Shown: positions 36,499 through 45,458 of the stretch, piece by piece
How positions within the stretch are numbered: position 1 is the stretch's first letter
Layout: every line of letters starts with the position of its first letter
From: an uncultured Roseovarius sp.
GTDB lineage: Bacteria; Pseudomonadota; Alphaproteobacteria; Rhodobacterales; Rhodobacteraceae
Assembly (NCBI RefSeq): GCF_947489715.1
Contig: NZ_CANLER010000001.1
Coordinates: forward strand, 1,102,048 to 1,166,047
Reading direction: 5' to 3'
DNA: 64,000 nucleotides
Notes under the pieces: model-generated
What the model saw: the letters and a program-made list of their open reading frames with translations, nothing else
Databases searched by the model: none
What the model was told of the DNA's origin: nothing
Translations under genes and position numbers: made by a program

Positions 36499-36531
36499 GT
36501 AAGTAATTACTTACGGTAAGTTATGACTTAC
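36499..36531. promoter_or_regulatory. two tandem operator dyads over the ArsR start codon
   Basis: Site 1 is GTAAGTAATTACTTAC (36499-36514), a perfect 16-base palindrome. Site 2 is GTAAGT-TATG-ACTTAC (36516-36531), with the same arms, and contains the ArsR start codon (36523). The sites are one base apart, 17 bases centre to centre. They are the obvious autorepression site of the regulator that follows. Confidence 0.75.
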
Positions 36532-36834
36532 GTTAATACATTCACGGCCCTCGCCGACCCGACCCGCCGTGCGGTATTCGAAGCGGTGGCCAGACAGCCG
36601 CAAAGTGTCGCTGAGCTGGCGCGCGATCAACCGGTCAGCCGCCCGGCCGTGTCACAACACCTTAAAGTGCTGGTCGAGGCCGGGCTGGTCAAAGCCACGC
36701 CGCAGGGCACAAGGCGCATCTACACGCTGGACCGGACCGGGCTGACCTCATTACGCAACTACCTTGATCAATTCTGGACAGACACGCTTGGCGCCTATGC
36801 CGCCGAAGTGCACCGCCAATCCACCAAACACTGA
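36523..36834 (+). CDS. ArsR-family transcriptional repressor
   Basis: A 103-residue winged-helix repressor. LADPTRRAVFEAVARQPQSVAELA and the recognition helix VSRPAVSQHLKVLVEAGLV (about residues 42-60) are typical of the ArsR subgroup that pairs with SRPBCC/AHSA1 proteins. No metal-binding CxC motif is present, so it is not an arsenic or zinc sensor. The start codon sits within the downstream operator dyad, so binding would block both initiation and translation. It is 11 bases from the SRPBCC gene. Confidence 0.9.
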   Translation: MTYVNTFTALADPTRRAVFEAVARQPQSVAELARDQPVSRPAVSQHLKVLVEAGLVKATPQGTRRIYTLDRTGLTSLRNYLDQFWTDTLGAYAAEVHRQSTKH

Positions 36835-36845
36835 AAGGCCATTTC

Positions 36846-37301
36846 ATGCTCGACCCCGTTGTCAAAACCATCGACGTCCCCTGCCCGCAGCAACGCGCGT
36901 TCGAGATCTTTGTGGACATACCTTCATGGTGGCCTCTCGATAAACGCTCGATGTCGCTTTACCAGGCCGGCGGCCCGGCCAAATCGCTGAGTGTCGAGGC
37001 GCATCAGGGCGGCCGGATTGTCGAACTGGCGGCGGATGATGTCGAACATCACTGGGGCACGTTCCGGGTGTTCGACCCGCATGCCCACCTGCAACTGGAT
37101 TTCCACATGGGGCTTCCGGCCGATCAATGCGGGCAGGTCGATGTCACCTTCACCCCAATTGATACCGGCACCACGCGCGTCGAACTGGTGCATAGCAACT
37201 GGGAGGGTTATGGCGACATGGCCGAGATGATGCTCAACGGCTATGGCAGCAGCTGGGGCATGCTCTTTGGCGAACATTACGCCGCCGCCTGCACAGGCTG
37301 A
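36846..37301 (+). CDS. SRPBCC/AHSA1-domain protein
   Basis: A 151-residue START-like (SRPBCC) domain protein: the opening VVKTIDVPCPQQRAFEIFVDIPSWWP and the C-terminal helix with GYGDMAEMMLNGYGSSWGML are typical of AHSA1-like proteins paired with ArsR regulators. The fold makes a deep hydrophobic pocket, and the ligand is unknown. Both genes form a two-gene operon behind the operator pair, so the SRPBCC protein is probably made only when the repressor is released. Confidence 0.88.
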   Translation: MLDPVVKTIDVPCPQQRAFEIFVDIPSWWPLDKRSMSLYQAGGPAKSLSVEAHQGGRIVELAADDVEHHWGTFRVFDPHAHLQLDFHMGLPADQCGQVDVTFTPIDTGTTRVELVHSNWEGYGDMAEMMLNGYGSSWGMLFGEHYAAACTG

Positions 37302-37308
37302 CGCGGCC

Positions 37309-38241
37309 TTATTCCACCGTCACATGGCCGCTGAAACGGTCGCGCGCCACGCTGCGAATGACGTCTGCCACCCGCGCGATCACCGCACCGTGGGCCGAGC
37401 GTCTGCGCCAGACCAGTCCGATCGACCGGGTGAACCGATTCCGGCGGAACGGCAATACCGCCACATCCCCCAACTCTAGCGGAATCTCCGACAGCACGTA
37501 CAGTGATGGCAACAGGCAGACGCCCATATTCAGCGCCGTCATCTGCCGCAGCGCATCCAGACTGGTGCCCTCGTAATCCTGCCGCAACGTGGCACCCACC
37601 TCGTCACACAGGCCGCGAATTTGCTCATGCAGCACATAGGCGTTCGACAGCGCCAGAACATCCTGCCCCGACAGGTCGGCATCTTCGGCAGATGTCCGCC
37701 CCGCCAACGGATGATCCTGCGCCACCACCAGTTTGAGCGGTTCGCGAAACAGCCGCCGGGCCTCCACGTCTCCGGAATTCACCGGCAGCTGCGTCAGGAT
37801 CAGATCGTGCCGTCCCGCCAGCAACTCATCACGCAGGACCAGCGGGGCGGCATCCCGGATAATGATCTTGAGGCCCGGAAATTCCCGCCGCAGCCGCCGC
37901 ACGGCAAAGGGCAGGATGTACGGCCCCAGCGTCGGCGTCGAGCCCAGCCGGATCGTGCCCCCGGCCCCGTGCCGCAGCGCCTCGGGCACGGCCTCCAGCG
38001 CTGAAACCTCGTCCAGCACGCGGCGCGCATGGGTCAGCACTTCGCGCCCCGCCGGGCTCAGCACCGCACCGCGCCGGCCCCGTTCGACCAGCTCCAGCCC
38101 CATCGCCGCCTCCAGGTTGACAATCTGCTGGCTCAGCGACGGCTGACTGACCCCCATCCGCTCGGCCGCACGCCGATAATGCCGCGCCTCGGCCAGCGCC
38201 GCGAAATACCGCAACTGCCGCAATGTGATCTCATCTGCCAT
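37309..38241 (-). CDS. LysR-family regulator, OxyR-like
   Basis: A 310-residue LysR regulator with HTH (residues about 5-62, MGVSQPSLSQQIVNLEAAMGL) and effector domain. The region LCDEVGATLRQDYEGTSLDALRQMTALNMGVCLLPSL aligns with E. coli OxyR and keeps the resolving cysteine position (C208 in LCDEVGA), but the peroxidatic cysteine position (C199, in GHCLRDQ of OxyR) reads Y-V-L-H-E-Q. It therefore cannot form the OxyR disulfide. It is convergent with the SRPBCC gene, with 7 bases between stops. Target genes are not evident. Confidence 0.88.
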   Translation of the reverse strand: MADEITLRQLRYFAALAEARHYRRAAERMGVSQPSLSQQIVNLEAAMGLELVERGRRGAVLSPAGREVLTHARRVLDEVSALEAVPEALRHGAGGTIRLGSTPTLGPYILPFAVRRLRREFPGLKIIIRDAAPLVLRDELLAGRHDLILTQLPVNSGDVEARRLFREPLKLVVAQDHPLAGRTSAEDADLSGQDVLALSNAYVLHEQIRGLCDEVGATLRQDYEGTSLDALRQMTALNMGVCLLPSLYVLSEIPLELGDVAVLPFRRNRFTRSIGLVWRRRSAHGAVIARVADVIRSVARDRFSGHVTVE

Positions 38242-38384
38242 GCTGTCCTCCGGCCACTTGCCAGTAAGATAGGTTTTTCAAATCAAACTTTCACGTTCAA
38301 TAGGATTAAAAAATTCCAAATCATCCCGATATCTACTGCACAAGGGCGCAATCCCGCGCCCCACCCCAAGACAGGAGACTGCCG

Positions 38385-38615
38385 ATGCCCGAGAGGAAAA
38401 TCTCACACCGTTCCCTTGCCACCCGGATCGAAGCGCTGCGCCGCCGCCACCGCGAACTGGATGACAAGGTTTCACGCGAACAGGTGCGAAACTGGTCCGA
38501 CCCCTCTCTGATCAAACGCCTCAAACAGGAACGCCTGCACCTGCGTGACGCGATCCGGGGCGCACAGGCGCTCTTGTCACGGGCAACATCACGCCCTCCG
38601 CAGACGGCCATCTGA
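38385..38615 (+). CDS. YdcH/DUF465-like small protein
   Basis: A 76-residue highly charged helical protein matching the YdcH (DUF465) pattern: IEALRRRHRELDDKVSREQ and IKRLKQERLHLRDAI. The two helices likely form an antiparallel coiled coil. A strong AGGAG site precedes the ATG. The family is widespread in alphaproteobacteria without a known role. It is followed by another tiny frame with its own binding site. Confidence 0.85.
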   Translation: MPERKISHRSLATRIEALRRRHRELDDKVSREQVRNWSDPSLIKRLKQERLHLRDAIRGAQALLSRATSRPPQTAI

Positions 38616-38653
38616 TCGCAACCACGATCGGTCCAACAGGGAGAACGACACCG

Positions 38654-38770
38654 ATGATTTGGCCCTTCTACATGGGCGTGATGTCTGCCCGTTTCTTTCA
38701 AAGCCGCGACATCGACGGGTTGTCCGAAGCACTGACCGACCCACCCGACCCTCTGCCCGGTAAGGTATAG
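38654..38770 (+). CDS. possible 38-residue protein
   Basis: A short frame starting MIWPFYMGVMSARFFQ and ending LPGKV, preceded by AGGGAGA at 10-base spacing, 38 bases after the YdcH-like stop. The first half is hydrophobic and aromatic and the second half acidic with several prolines, so it could be a small membrane-associated peptide. It is upstream of the structured RNA and terminator. Too short to assign; supported only by frame, binding site and position. Confidence 0.4.
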   Translation: MIWPFYMGVMSARFFQSRDIDGLSEALTDPPDPLPGKV

Positions 38771-38798
38771 CCCTCACTTCCCCGAACCGGGTCGGACC

Positions 38799-38930
38799 GC
38801 GCGGGTGCTGACATATACTGCGGACATCGCGCCGCCTGCCGGACAACCCGGCGCACATGCCAGCACCCGCGCTCTCGCGCAAACCGAAATTCATGTCCCC
38901 CCTGACCCCGGTACTCCGGGGTCTTTTTTT
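38799..38930 (+). ncRNA. candidate structured RNA or folB leader ending in a terminator
   Basis: A perfect 12-base inverted repeat, GCGCGGGTGCTG at 38799-38810 and CAGCACCCGCGC at 38861-38872, encloses 50 bases that contain an inner GCCGG-acaac-CCGGC hairpin. It is followed by a textbook terminator: GACCCCGG (38904-38911), loop TACT, CCGGGGTC (38916-38923), seven T. The folB start lies 116 bases beyond the terminator. This could be a small RNA, the 3' end of the YdcH transcript, or an attenuator leader for folB-folP. I recognise no known riboswitch consensus. Confidence 0.5.
38904..38930 (+). terminator. rho-independent terminator upstream of folB
   Basis: Perfect 8-base GC-rich stem (38904-38911 with 38916-38923), tetraloop TACT, then T7. 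It ends transcription of the YdcH-like unit or of the structured RNA, before folB. Confidence 0.88.
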
Positions 38931-39045
38931 GTCTGCCCCCGCCGCCAAAACAGCCGCAGACACCTGCATACCTGTCGGAAATCGCCTTTTACGTGCCCCC
39001 CGCCCCATGCTAAGCCGCGCAGGCACCATGAGTGGAGTGGGCAAG

Positions 39046-39975
39046 ATGAGCAATGAAATCAGACTGGCGTTCGAACATCCCGCCGAACGCGCAGACGCCA
39101 CGGCCCCCGACGGACCGCTGGATCGCATCTCCTTGCGCGACCACATTGTCGAGGTCGAGATCGGCGCGTTCCAGGCCGAACGCGGCACCACGCAGCGCAT
39201 CTGCTTTAATGTCGTGGTCGAGGTACGCCCGATCACCGGTGCCGTCGATGACGACGTCGATCGTATCCTGTCCTATGACCGGGTGACCGAAGCCATCGCC
39301 GCCGAACTGGCCGAAGAGCGTCTGAACCTGCTCGAAACCCTTGCCGGTCGCATCGCCGAACGGATCCTGCTGGAACCGCAGGCCGTGCGCACCTTCGTGC
39401 GGATCGAAAAACTCGATCGCGGACCGGGCGCGTTGGGCGTTGAGATCGTCCGTTCCGTGGATGACCTCGCAACCAAGCCGGTGGCGCATCACGCCGATAC
39501 CACGCCGCACCCGCATGTGGTGTTTCTAACCAATACCGCGATCCGCTCGCCCAATCTGGCCTCCTGGCTCGATCAGCTCGAAGCCCGAGCTGAACCGGTG
39601 ATCCTCTGCGTCGGCTTGCCCGATGTCGAAAGCCCGAAAACCGGCCACAAGATGACCCAGCGGCGGGTTGATCTGCTGGCCATCGAACAAAATGCCTGGG
39701 TGCTGGCAGGCCGCGATGACCGCTGCGTGGTGGTCGACACGCGGACAGAGCTGGACTGGGCGATGAAAAACGGTCAGATCAGCGTCTGGGCCCCGTCAAA
39801 GATCGTGCTGGATGCGGTTGACGGGCCGACCATAGGCCCCAACGACCCGGTCGCACTTGCCGCATGGTTCTCGGGCCATATCGAGGCATCCGACTTGCTT
39901 CTGATCGGTGAACGCCCGCCCATGCAATCGCCCGTGCCCGTGCTGGTGCAGGACATCGCCCAATCGGGGCTATGA
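39046..39975 (+). CDS. folB: dihydroneopterin aldolase with amino-acid-kinase-like C-terminal domain
   Basis: A 309-residue protein. Residues about 24-138 are FolB, which cleaves dihydroneopterin to 6-hydroxymethyl-dihydropterin. The residues equivalent to E. coli E22, Y54 and K100 are present as E45, Y78 and K122. Residues about 155-305 are an extra domain whose end (WAPSKIVLDA … NDPVALAAWFSGHIEASDLLLIGERP) resembles the amino-acid-kinase fold seen in MfnE-like phosphotransferases, but the usual KLGGS loop is replaced by FLTNTAIRSPN. The start at 39046 has GGAG 9 bases upstream; ATG at 39028 is an alternative. folP follows after 76 bases. Confidence 0.88.
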   Translation: MSNEIRLAFEHPAERADATAPDGPLDRISLRDHIVEVEIGAFQAERGTTQRICFNVVVEVRPITGAVDDDVDRILSYDRVTEAIAAELAEERLNLLETLAGRIAERILLEPQAVRTFVRIEKLDRGPGALGVEIVRSVDDLATKPVAHHADTTPHPHVVFLTNTAIRSPNLASWLDQLEARAEPVILCVGLPDVESPKTGHKMTQRRVDLLAIEQNAWVLAGRDDRCVVVDTRTELDWAMKNGQISVWAPSKIVLDAVDGPTIGPNDPVALAAWFSGHIEASDLLLIGERPPMQSPVPVLVQDIAQSGL

Positions 39976-40051
39976 AAAATCTCTGGCACCGTTTGCCCGG
40001 CTTGTCCGTCTTGTCCGGGTCGCGGCCTTCCTCTCTGCGCGCGGCTGATAA

Positions 40052-41065
40052 ATGATGACCTACTACCGACCCATTGCCCGCACCGATCACGCCCGACCAG
40101 ATGGTGCCCTTTCGCTTGCCGGGGGCTGGACCTGGTTCGACATGGCCGAGGCAATCACCCGTGATGCCCCCTCGCGTCTGATCCCTGCGTCCAGCTTGCC
40201 CGAAAAGGTGCGCCAGCGTCTGACTGCCGCGCGTGCGCCGATCTGCGGTCTCAGTTTCGGTCGGCCGCGCCTGATGGGCATCCTCAACGTCACGCCGGAC
40301 AGTTTCTCGGATGGTGGCCGCCACAACGCTCCCGATCAGGCCATCGCCCATACCGGTATGATGGTGGCCGCCGGGGCCGATATGATCGACGTGGGCGGCG
40401 AATCCACCCGCCCCGGGGCCGAACCGGTGCCGATTGACGCCGAAATCTCCCGAACCGCGCCGGTGATTGCCGCCATCCGCGCGGCACATGATGTGCCGAT
40501 CTCCATCGACACCCGCAAGACCCCGGTGGCGCAGGCCGCATATCAGTCAGGCGCCGCGCTGGTCAACGATGTGGCGGGCTTCACCTTCGACGACACGCTT
40601 GCCCCCTTCTGTGCGGCGAATGACCTGCCGGTCTGCGTCATGCATTCCCAGGGCCGCCCCGAAACGATGCAGATCGACCCGCGCTACGATCATCCCGCGC
40701 TCGATATCTACGACTGGCTATCCGAGCGGGTCGAGGCGTTGGTGGCCACAGGTATTCCCCGCGATCAGATTATCGTCGATCCCGGCATCGGCTTCGGCAA
40801 GACCCGTGCGCACAATCTGACGCTGCTGCAAAACCTGTCGCTTTTTCACGGTCTCGGCTGCCCGGTTCTGCTGGGCGCGTCGCGCAAACGCTTCATCGGC
40901 GATCTCTCTGGTGTCAGCGAGGCATCGGAACGTATTCCCGGCTCACTCGCCGTGGCCCTTGCCGGGGTCGCTCAGGGGATGCAGATACTGCGTATCCACG
41001 ATGTCGCCGAAACCGCCGCCGCGATCAAACTCTGGCGTGCCGCGACCCAAGGCGTTAGCGAATAG
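40052..41065 (+). CDS. folP: dihydropteroate synthase
   Basis: A 337-residue DHPS joining 6-hydroxymethyl-dihydropterin pyrophosphate with p-aminobenzoate. The TIM-barrel signature motifs are intact: MGILNVTPDSFSDGG (about residues 74-88), DVGGESTRPGA (about 112-122), ISIDTRKTPVA, VNDVAGF, DPGIGFGKT and LGASRKRFIG. An extra N-terminal extension of about 65 residues precedes the barrel, as in other alphaproteobacterial DHPS. Its position directly after folB supports a folate operon. Two adjacent ATGs (40052 and 40055) are possible starts. Confidence 0.96.
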   Translation: MMTYYRPIARTDHARPDGALSLAGGWTWFDMAEAITRDAPSRLIPASSLPEKVRQRLTAARAPICGLSFGRPRLMGILNVTPDSFSDGGRHNAPDQAIAHTGMMVAAGADMIDVGGESTRPGAEPVPIDAEISRTAPVIAAIRAAHDVPISIDTRKTPVAQAAYQSGAALVNDVAGFTFDDTLAPFCAANDLPVCVMHSQGRPETMQIDPRYDHPALDIYDWLSERVEALVATGIPRDQIIVDPGIGFGKTRAHNLTLLQNLSLFHGLGCPVLLGASRKRFIGDLSGVSEASERIPGSLAVALAGVAQGMQILRIHDVAETAAAIKLWRAATQGVSE

Positions 41066-41145
41066 TTACCCCCACCGCACGGTTAGGGCCTAATCCGGGG
41101 CCCGAGTTACAACAATCCGCGTACACAATGTACACAGTTGCAACT

Positions 41146-42063
41146 TCAGCCGCGCCCGAAGAGCCGCCGAAGCTTGCCCAACTGGCTCAGTGCCACACCA
41201 CCCAGAATCAGCACCATCCCCAACAGCAGGCTGGGTGGCAACGGCTCGGCCAGAACAAGGGCGCCCAGCACGACCGACCAGAGCGGCACCTGGTAATTCA
41301 CAAGGCTCATAAAGACCGGCCCGGCATCGCGGATCACCTGCGTCAACAGCAATTGCGCCACGCCCGTGGGCAGGATACCCAGGTAAAGAAGTGCTAGAAT
41401 AACTTTTAAATTCAACGCACTAGGCGAACCCTCGTAGATCAGTGCCAGCGGTAATGAGACGACGCTCGCGACGCAAAGTGCGGCGGCCGACAGCGACAGC
41501 ATGTTGACCTCGGGGCACAGCCGGGTCGAGATGGAACCGATTGCATAGCAGGCCGAAGCTGCGACACAGGAAAATCTTGCCAGTGATTCCAGATCATTAC
41601 CGGTCGAAGCGAAGGCATTTGGGCCGATCAGGATGATCACCCCTATTGTGCCGATGGCAAAGCCGATCGACCGCCGCAATGTCATGCTTTCTCCTGGCAC
41701 GAACACATGCGCCAGCGGCAGAACCAGCAGCGGTACCACAGCCATGCAGACCCCGGCGAAACCCGAGGCAACCGAAAGCTGCGCCCAGGACAGCATCGTG
41801 AATGGGATTGCGTTTGAAAACAGCCCCATGACGATTGCGAAAATCCAGATTTTACCGCCATTCTCGGCCCGTGGAGATGGCAGGCCGATCCCCTTAACAC
41901 CACATAAGATAACAAGAAAAACAGCACCCAGGGTCAGGCGCGTCGCCACCAGCGTTAAGGGCCCCACCCCCTCCAGAGCGATACTCACAAACATGAAGGA
42001 CGCGCCCCAAATCATGGCCAGCACGACGATTTTCAACCAGTTGATGGGACGTATGGGGATCAT
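41146..42063 (-). CDS. EamA/DMT-family transporter
   Basis: A 305-residue ten-helix transporter of the drug/metabolite superfamily with two EamA repeats (residues about 8-145 and 155-300). The first helix starts LKIVVLAMIWGASFMFVSIALEGVGPLTLVATR, a typical EamA opening. It is separated from the upstream ilvC gene by the ilvC terminator, so it has its own promoter. The substrate is unknown; amino-acid or metabolite export is common in the family. Confidence 0.88.
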   Translation of the reverse strand: MIPIRPINWLKIVVLAMIWGASFMFVSIALEGVGPLTLVATRLTLGAVFLVILCGVKGIGLPSPRAENGGKIWIFAIVMGLFSNAIPFTMLSWAQLSVASGFAGVCMAVVPLLVLPLAHVFVPGESMTLRRSIGFAIGTIGVIILIGPNAFASTGNDLESLARFSCVAASACYAIGSISTRLCPEVNMLSLSAAALCVASVVSLPLALIYEGSPSALNLKVILALLYLGILPTGVAQLLLTQVIRDAGPVFMSLVNYQVPLWSVVLGALVLAEPLPPSLLLGMVLILGGVALSQLGKLRRLFGRG

Positions 42064-42085
42064 TTACTCGGCTCACCTAAGACGG

Positions 42086-42112
42086 AAAAGACCCCAGCCA
42101 CAGGCCGGGGTC
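42086..42112 (-). terminator. terminator of ilvC
   Basis: Hairpin with outer arms GACCCC/GGGGTC, inner GCC/GGC, and a TTTT run on the minus strand, 58 bases after the ilvC stop. Confidence 0.75.
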
Positions 42113-42169
42113 ACTCCAATTCGCTTCGATACAGATAGAACTATTGTCAGGTGGGTGAAACCACCAAAA

Positions 42170-43225
<1,056 letters not shown>

Positions 43226-43295
43226 CTACTCTTCGCCACAGGATTTTCTGGACAAAAGACATTTAAATTTTCGATTTTGTGTAATATTCATTCGT

Positions 43296-43310
43296 CAAAT
43301 TGCTAATTTG
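43296..43310. promoter_or_regulatory. candidate Lrp-type operator between ilvC and the Lrp genes
   Basis: CAAATT-GCT-AATTTG is a perfect dyad with 6-base arms in an AT-rich 128-base divergent gap, ending 10 bases before the first Lrp ATG. AT-rich dyads of 15 bases are the usual Lrp/AsnC targets. Confidence 0.5.
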
Positions 43311-43320
43311 GTAAAATTAC

Positions 43321-43776
43321 ATGCTTGATGATACGGATCGACGCATATTACGGCACTATCAGCATGACGCCAGCCTCGGCCCTGCCGAACTGGCCGAGCT
43401 TGCCGGTGTCACGCCCGCCACCTGCACACGACGGCTGGACCGGATGGCTGACGCGGGTTTCATCAAGGCCAATCGTGCAGTGATCGACTGGCGCGCGTTG
43501 GGCTATGAGGTCGAGGTTTCCCTGCGCGTCACGCTGGACAAGACTCAGCCCCGTGCCTTTGATGAATTCATGTCCGCCGCTCGGGATGTCCCGGATGTTA
43601 TTGAGATTCAGACATTTTTGGGACGGGTCGATGTGCGTTTGTCAGTCATTGCCCGCGACATGGCGCATTATCAGCAGATCTATCGCAGCGCCATCCTGAC
43701 CCTGCCCCATATCGCCGATATCGAGGCGCTGATGCATGTCGCACGCATCAAGTCGGACGAGGTTCTGCCCCTATGA
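43321..43776 (+). CDS. Lrp/AsnC-family regulator, first of two
   Basis: A 151-residue Lrp/AsnC protein. The HTH (residues about 3-50, PAELAELAGVTPATCTRRLDRM) and RAM domain (about 65-140) are both present. It is divergent from ilvC and overlaps the next Lrp gene by 4 bases, so the two regulators are translationally coupled and may form mixed oligomers. Little ribosome binding sequence is visible before the ATG. Confidence 0.9.
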   Translation: MLDDTDRRILRHYQHDASLGPAELAELAGVTPATCTRRLDRMADAGFIKANRAVIDWRALGYEVEVSLRVTLDKTQPRAFDEFMSAARDVPDVIEIQTFLGRVDVRLSVIARDMAHYQQIYRSAILTLPHIADIEALMHVARIKSDEVLPL

Positions 43777-44231
43777 TCGAGCTGGACACAACCGACCGCC
43801 TGATTCTGCGCGCGCTCACTCAGGACGCCACCCAAACCGCCAGCGCCCTTGGCCGCAGCTTGGGTCTGTCACAGCCCGCCACCTGGCGGCGCATCCGCAG
43901 GCTTTACGATAGTGGTGTGATCAATGGTCAACGCCTGGATCTCGATCGCGAAAAACTGGGATTTGGTGTCACTGTCTTTCTGGGCGTGAAGCTGGCCACC
44001 AAGGGCCGGGTCAGTCTTGAAGATTTCGAACGCGCCGTCACAGCCATCCCCGAGGTGCAAACGGTGGAACATATACTGGGCGTTTATGACTATCGCTTAC
44101 GTATCGTTGCTCGCGACATCTCTGATTTCGAACGTATTTTGCGTCGCCGTATCATGATGTTACCGGGCGTTGGTGATGTTGAGGCAAACGTGCTTCTCAG
44201 CGAAGAACGCCGCCCGGGTCCCATCGGCTGA
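43773..44231 (+). CDS. Lrp/AsnC-family regulator, second of two
   Basis: A 152-residue Lrp/AsnC protein clearly paralogous in layout to its upstream neighbour, with HTH (SALGRSLGLSQPATWRRIRRLYDSG) and RAM domain. The start overlaps the upstream stop (ATGA). It lies 99 bases before the class V aminotransferase, the likely target or partner of the pair. Confidence 0.9.
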   Translation: MIELDTTDRLILRALTQDATQTASALGRSLGLSQPATWRRIRRLYDSGVINGQRLDLDREKLGFGVTVFLGVKLATKGRVSLEDFERAVTAIPEVQTVEHILGVYDYRLRIVARDISDFERILRRRIMMLPGVGDVEANVLLSEERRPGPIG

Positions 44232-44330
44232 ATTGTCGAAAACTTGGCTCAATCTGGCGGCTTTTCGGGGTGCCCCTACAAGCGCAGTCTGATATGCGAA
44301 GTAAAACGCCTGCGTGTAGGAGAAACCGCC

Positions 44331-45458
44331 ATGACCGCCCTTCTTGACCACATCGACCCCGACGGATTGCTGGAATATTCGGTGGTATTCACCGACCGCT
44401 CGCTCAATCACATGTCCGCCAGCTTTCAACAGGTCATGCGGGATATCTCGGGCATATTGAAGGATGTCTATAACGCCGATGCAGTTGCTTTGGTTCCCGG
44501 TGGCGGCAGCTATGGGATGGAAGCTGTCGCCCGTCAATTCGGCGCCGACGCCCATGCGCTGATCGTTCGTAATGGATGGTTTTCCTACCGCTGGACCCAG
44601 ATTTTCGACGCTGGTCAGTTCACCGCCGATACCACGGTCTGCATGGCCCGTCAGACTGGCAACGGCGATGTCGAACCCTTCACCCCTGCCCCGATTGAGG
44701 AAGTCACCGCCAAAATCCGCGAAGTGAAGCCCGACGTCGTCTTTGCCCCGCATGTGGAAACTTCGGCCGGACTTATCCTGCCTGATGATTACGTGACCGC
44801 GATGGCGGACGCGGCGCATGAGGTCGGCGCGTTGATGGTGTTGGATTGCATCGCCTCGGGCTGCGCTTGGATTGACATGAAGGCCACCGGCGTTGACGTT
44901 TTGATCTCGGCCCCGCAAAAGGGTTGGTCAGCCTCACCCTCAGCCGGGTTGGTGATGATGTCCGACCGTGCTGTAAAGCGCATGGAAAGCACCAGTTCCA
45001 ACAGTTTTGCGATTGATCTGAAAAAATGGCATTCGATCATACAGGCTTATGAAAACGGCGGCCATGCCTACCATGCCACCATGCCCACCGACGCGCTGCG
45101 CGCTTTCCGTGATACGATGCTGGAAACCCGCGAATACGGGTTCGACAAACTGCGCGATGCCCAATGGGCATTGGGGAATGGCGTGCGCGCTATGTTGGCC
45201 GGGCGCGGCATCAGATCGGTCGCGGCAGAGGGCTTCGGCGCACCGGGTGTTGTGGTCAGCTATACCGATGATCCCGACATTCAGAACGGCAAAAAATTCG
45301 CTGCTGAAGGAATGCAGATCGCCGCGGGCGTTCCACTGCAATGTAACGAGCCTGAGGGTTTCCGCACCTTCCGTCTGGGCCTGTTCGGGCTAGACAAGCT
45401 TTATGACGTGCCCGCAGCCCTGAAGCGTCTCGAAGACGTTTTCGACAAGGTGCTTTAG
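44331..45458 (+). CDS. class V aminotransferase (serine/alanine-glyoxylate type)
   Basis: A 375-residue PLP-dependent aminotransferase. The PLP lysine is in SAPQKGWSASPSAG (about residue 202), the PLP-aspartate in MVLDCIASG (about residue 177), and the phosphate-binding PGGGSYGMEAVAR near residue 61. The pattern fits alanine-glyoxylate or serine-pyruvate aminotransferase. The start at 44331 follows TAGGAGA. The substrate pair is not defined by sequence, but the two Lrp genes upstream suggest amino-acid control. Its stop overlaps the convergent UbiH-like gene by 4 bases. Confidence 0.88.
   Translation: MTALLDHIDPDGLLEYSVVFTDRSLNHMSASFQQVMRDISGILKDVYNADAVALVPGGGSYGMEAVARQFGADAHALIVRNGWFSYRWTQIFDAGQFTADTTVCMARQTGNGDVEPFTPAPIEEVTAKIREVKPDVVFAPHVETSAGLILPDDYVTAMADAAHEVGALMVLDCIASGCAWIDMKATGVDVLISAPQKGWSASPSAGLVMMSDRAVKRMESTSSNSFAIDLKKWHSIIQAYENGGHAYHATMPTDALRAFRDTMLETREYGFDKLRDAQWALGNGVRAMLAGRGIRSVAAEGFGAPGVVVSYTDDPDIQNGKKFAAEGMQIAAGVPLQCNEPEGFRTFRLGLFGLDKLYDVPAALKRLEDVFDKVL

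Noticed and set aside
38799..38930. known riboswitch (THF or THF-II) before folB
   Set aside because: Position is attractive but I could not match the conserved core of either class by eye, so I list only a generic structured RNA.
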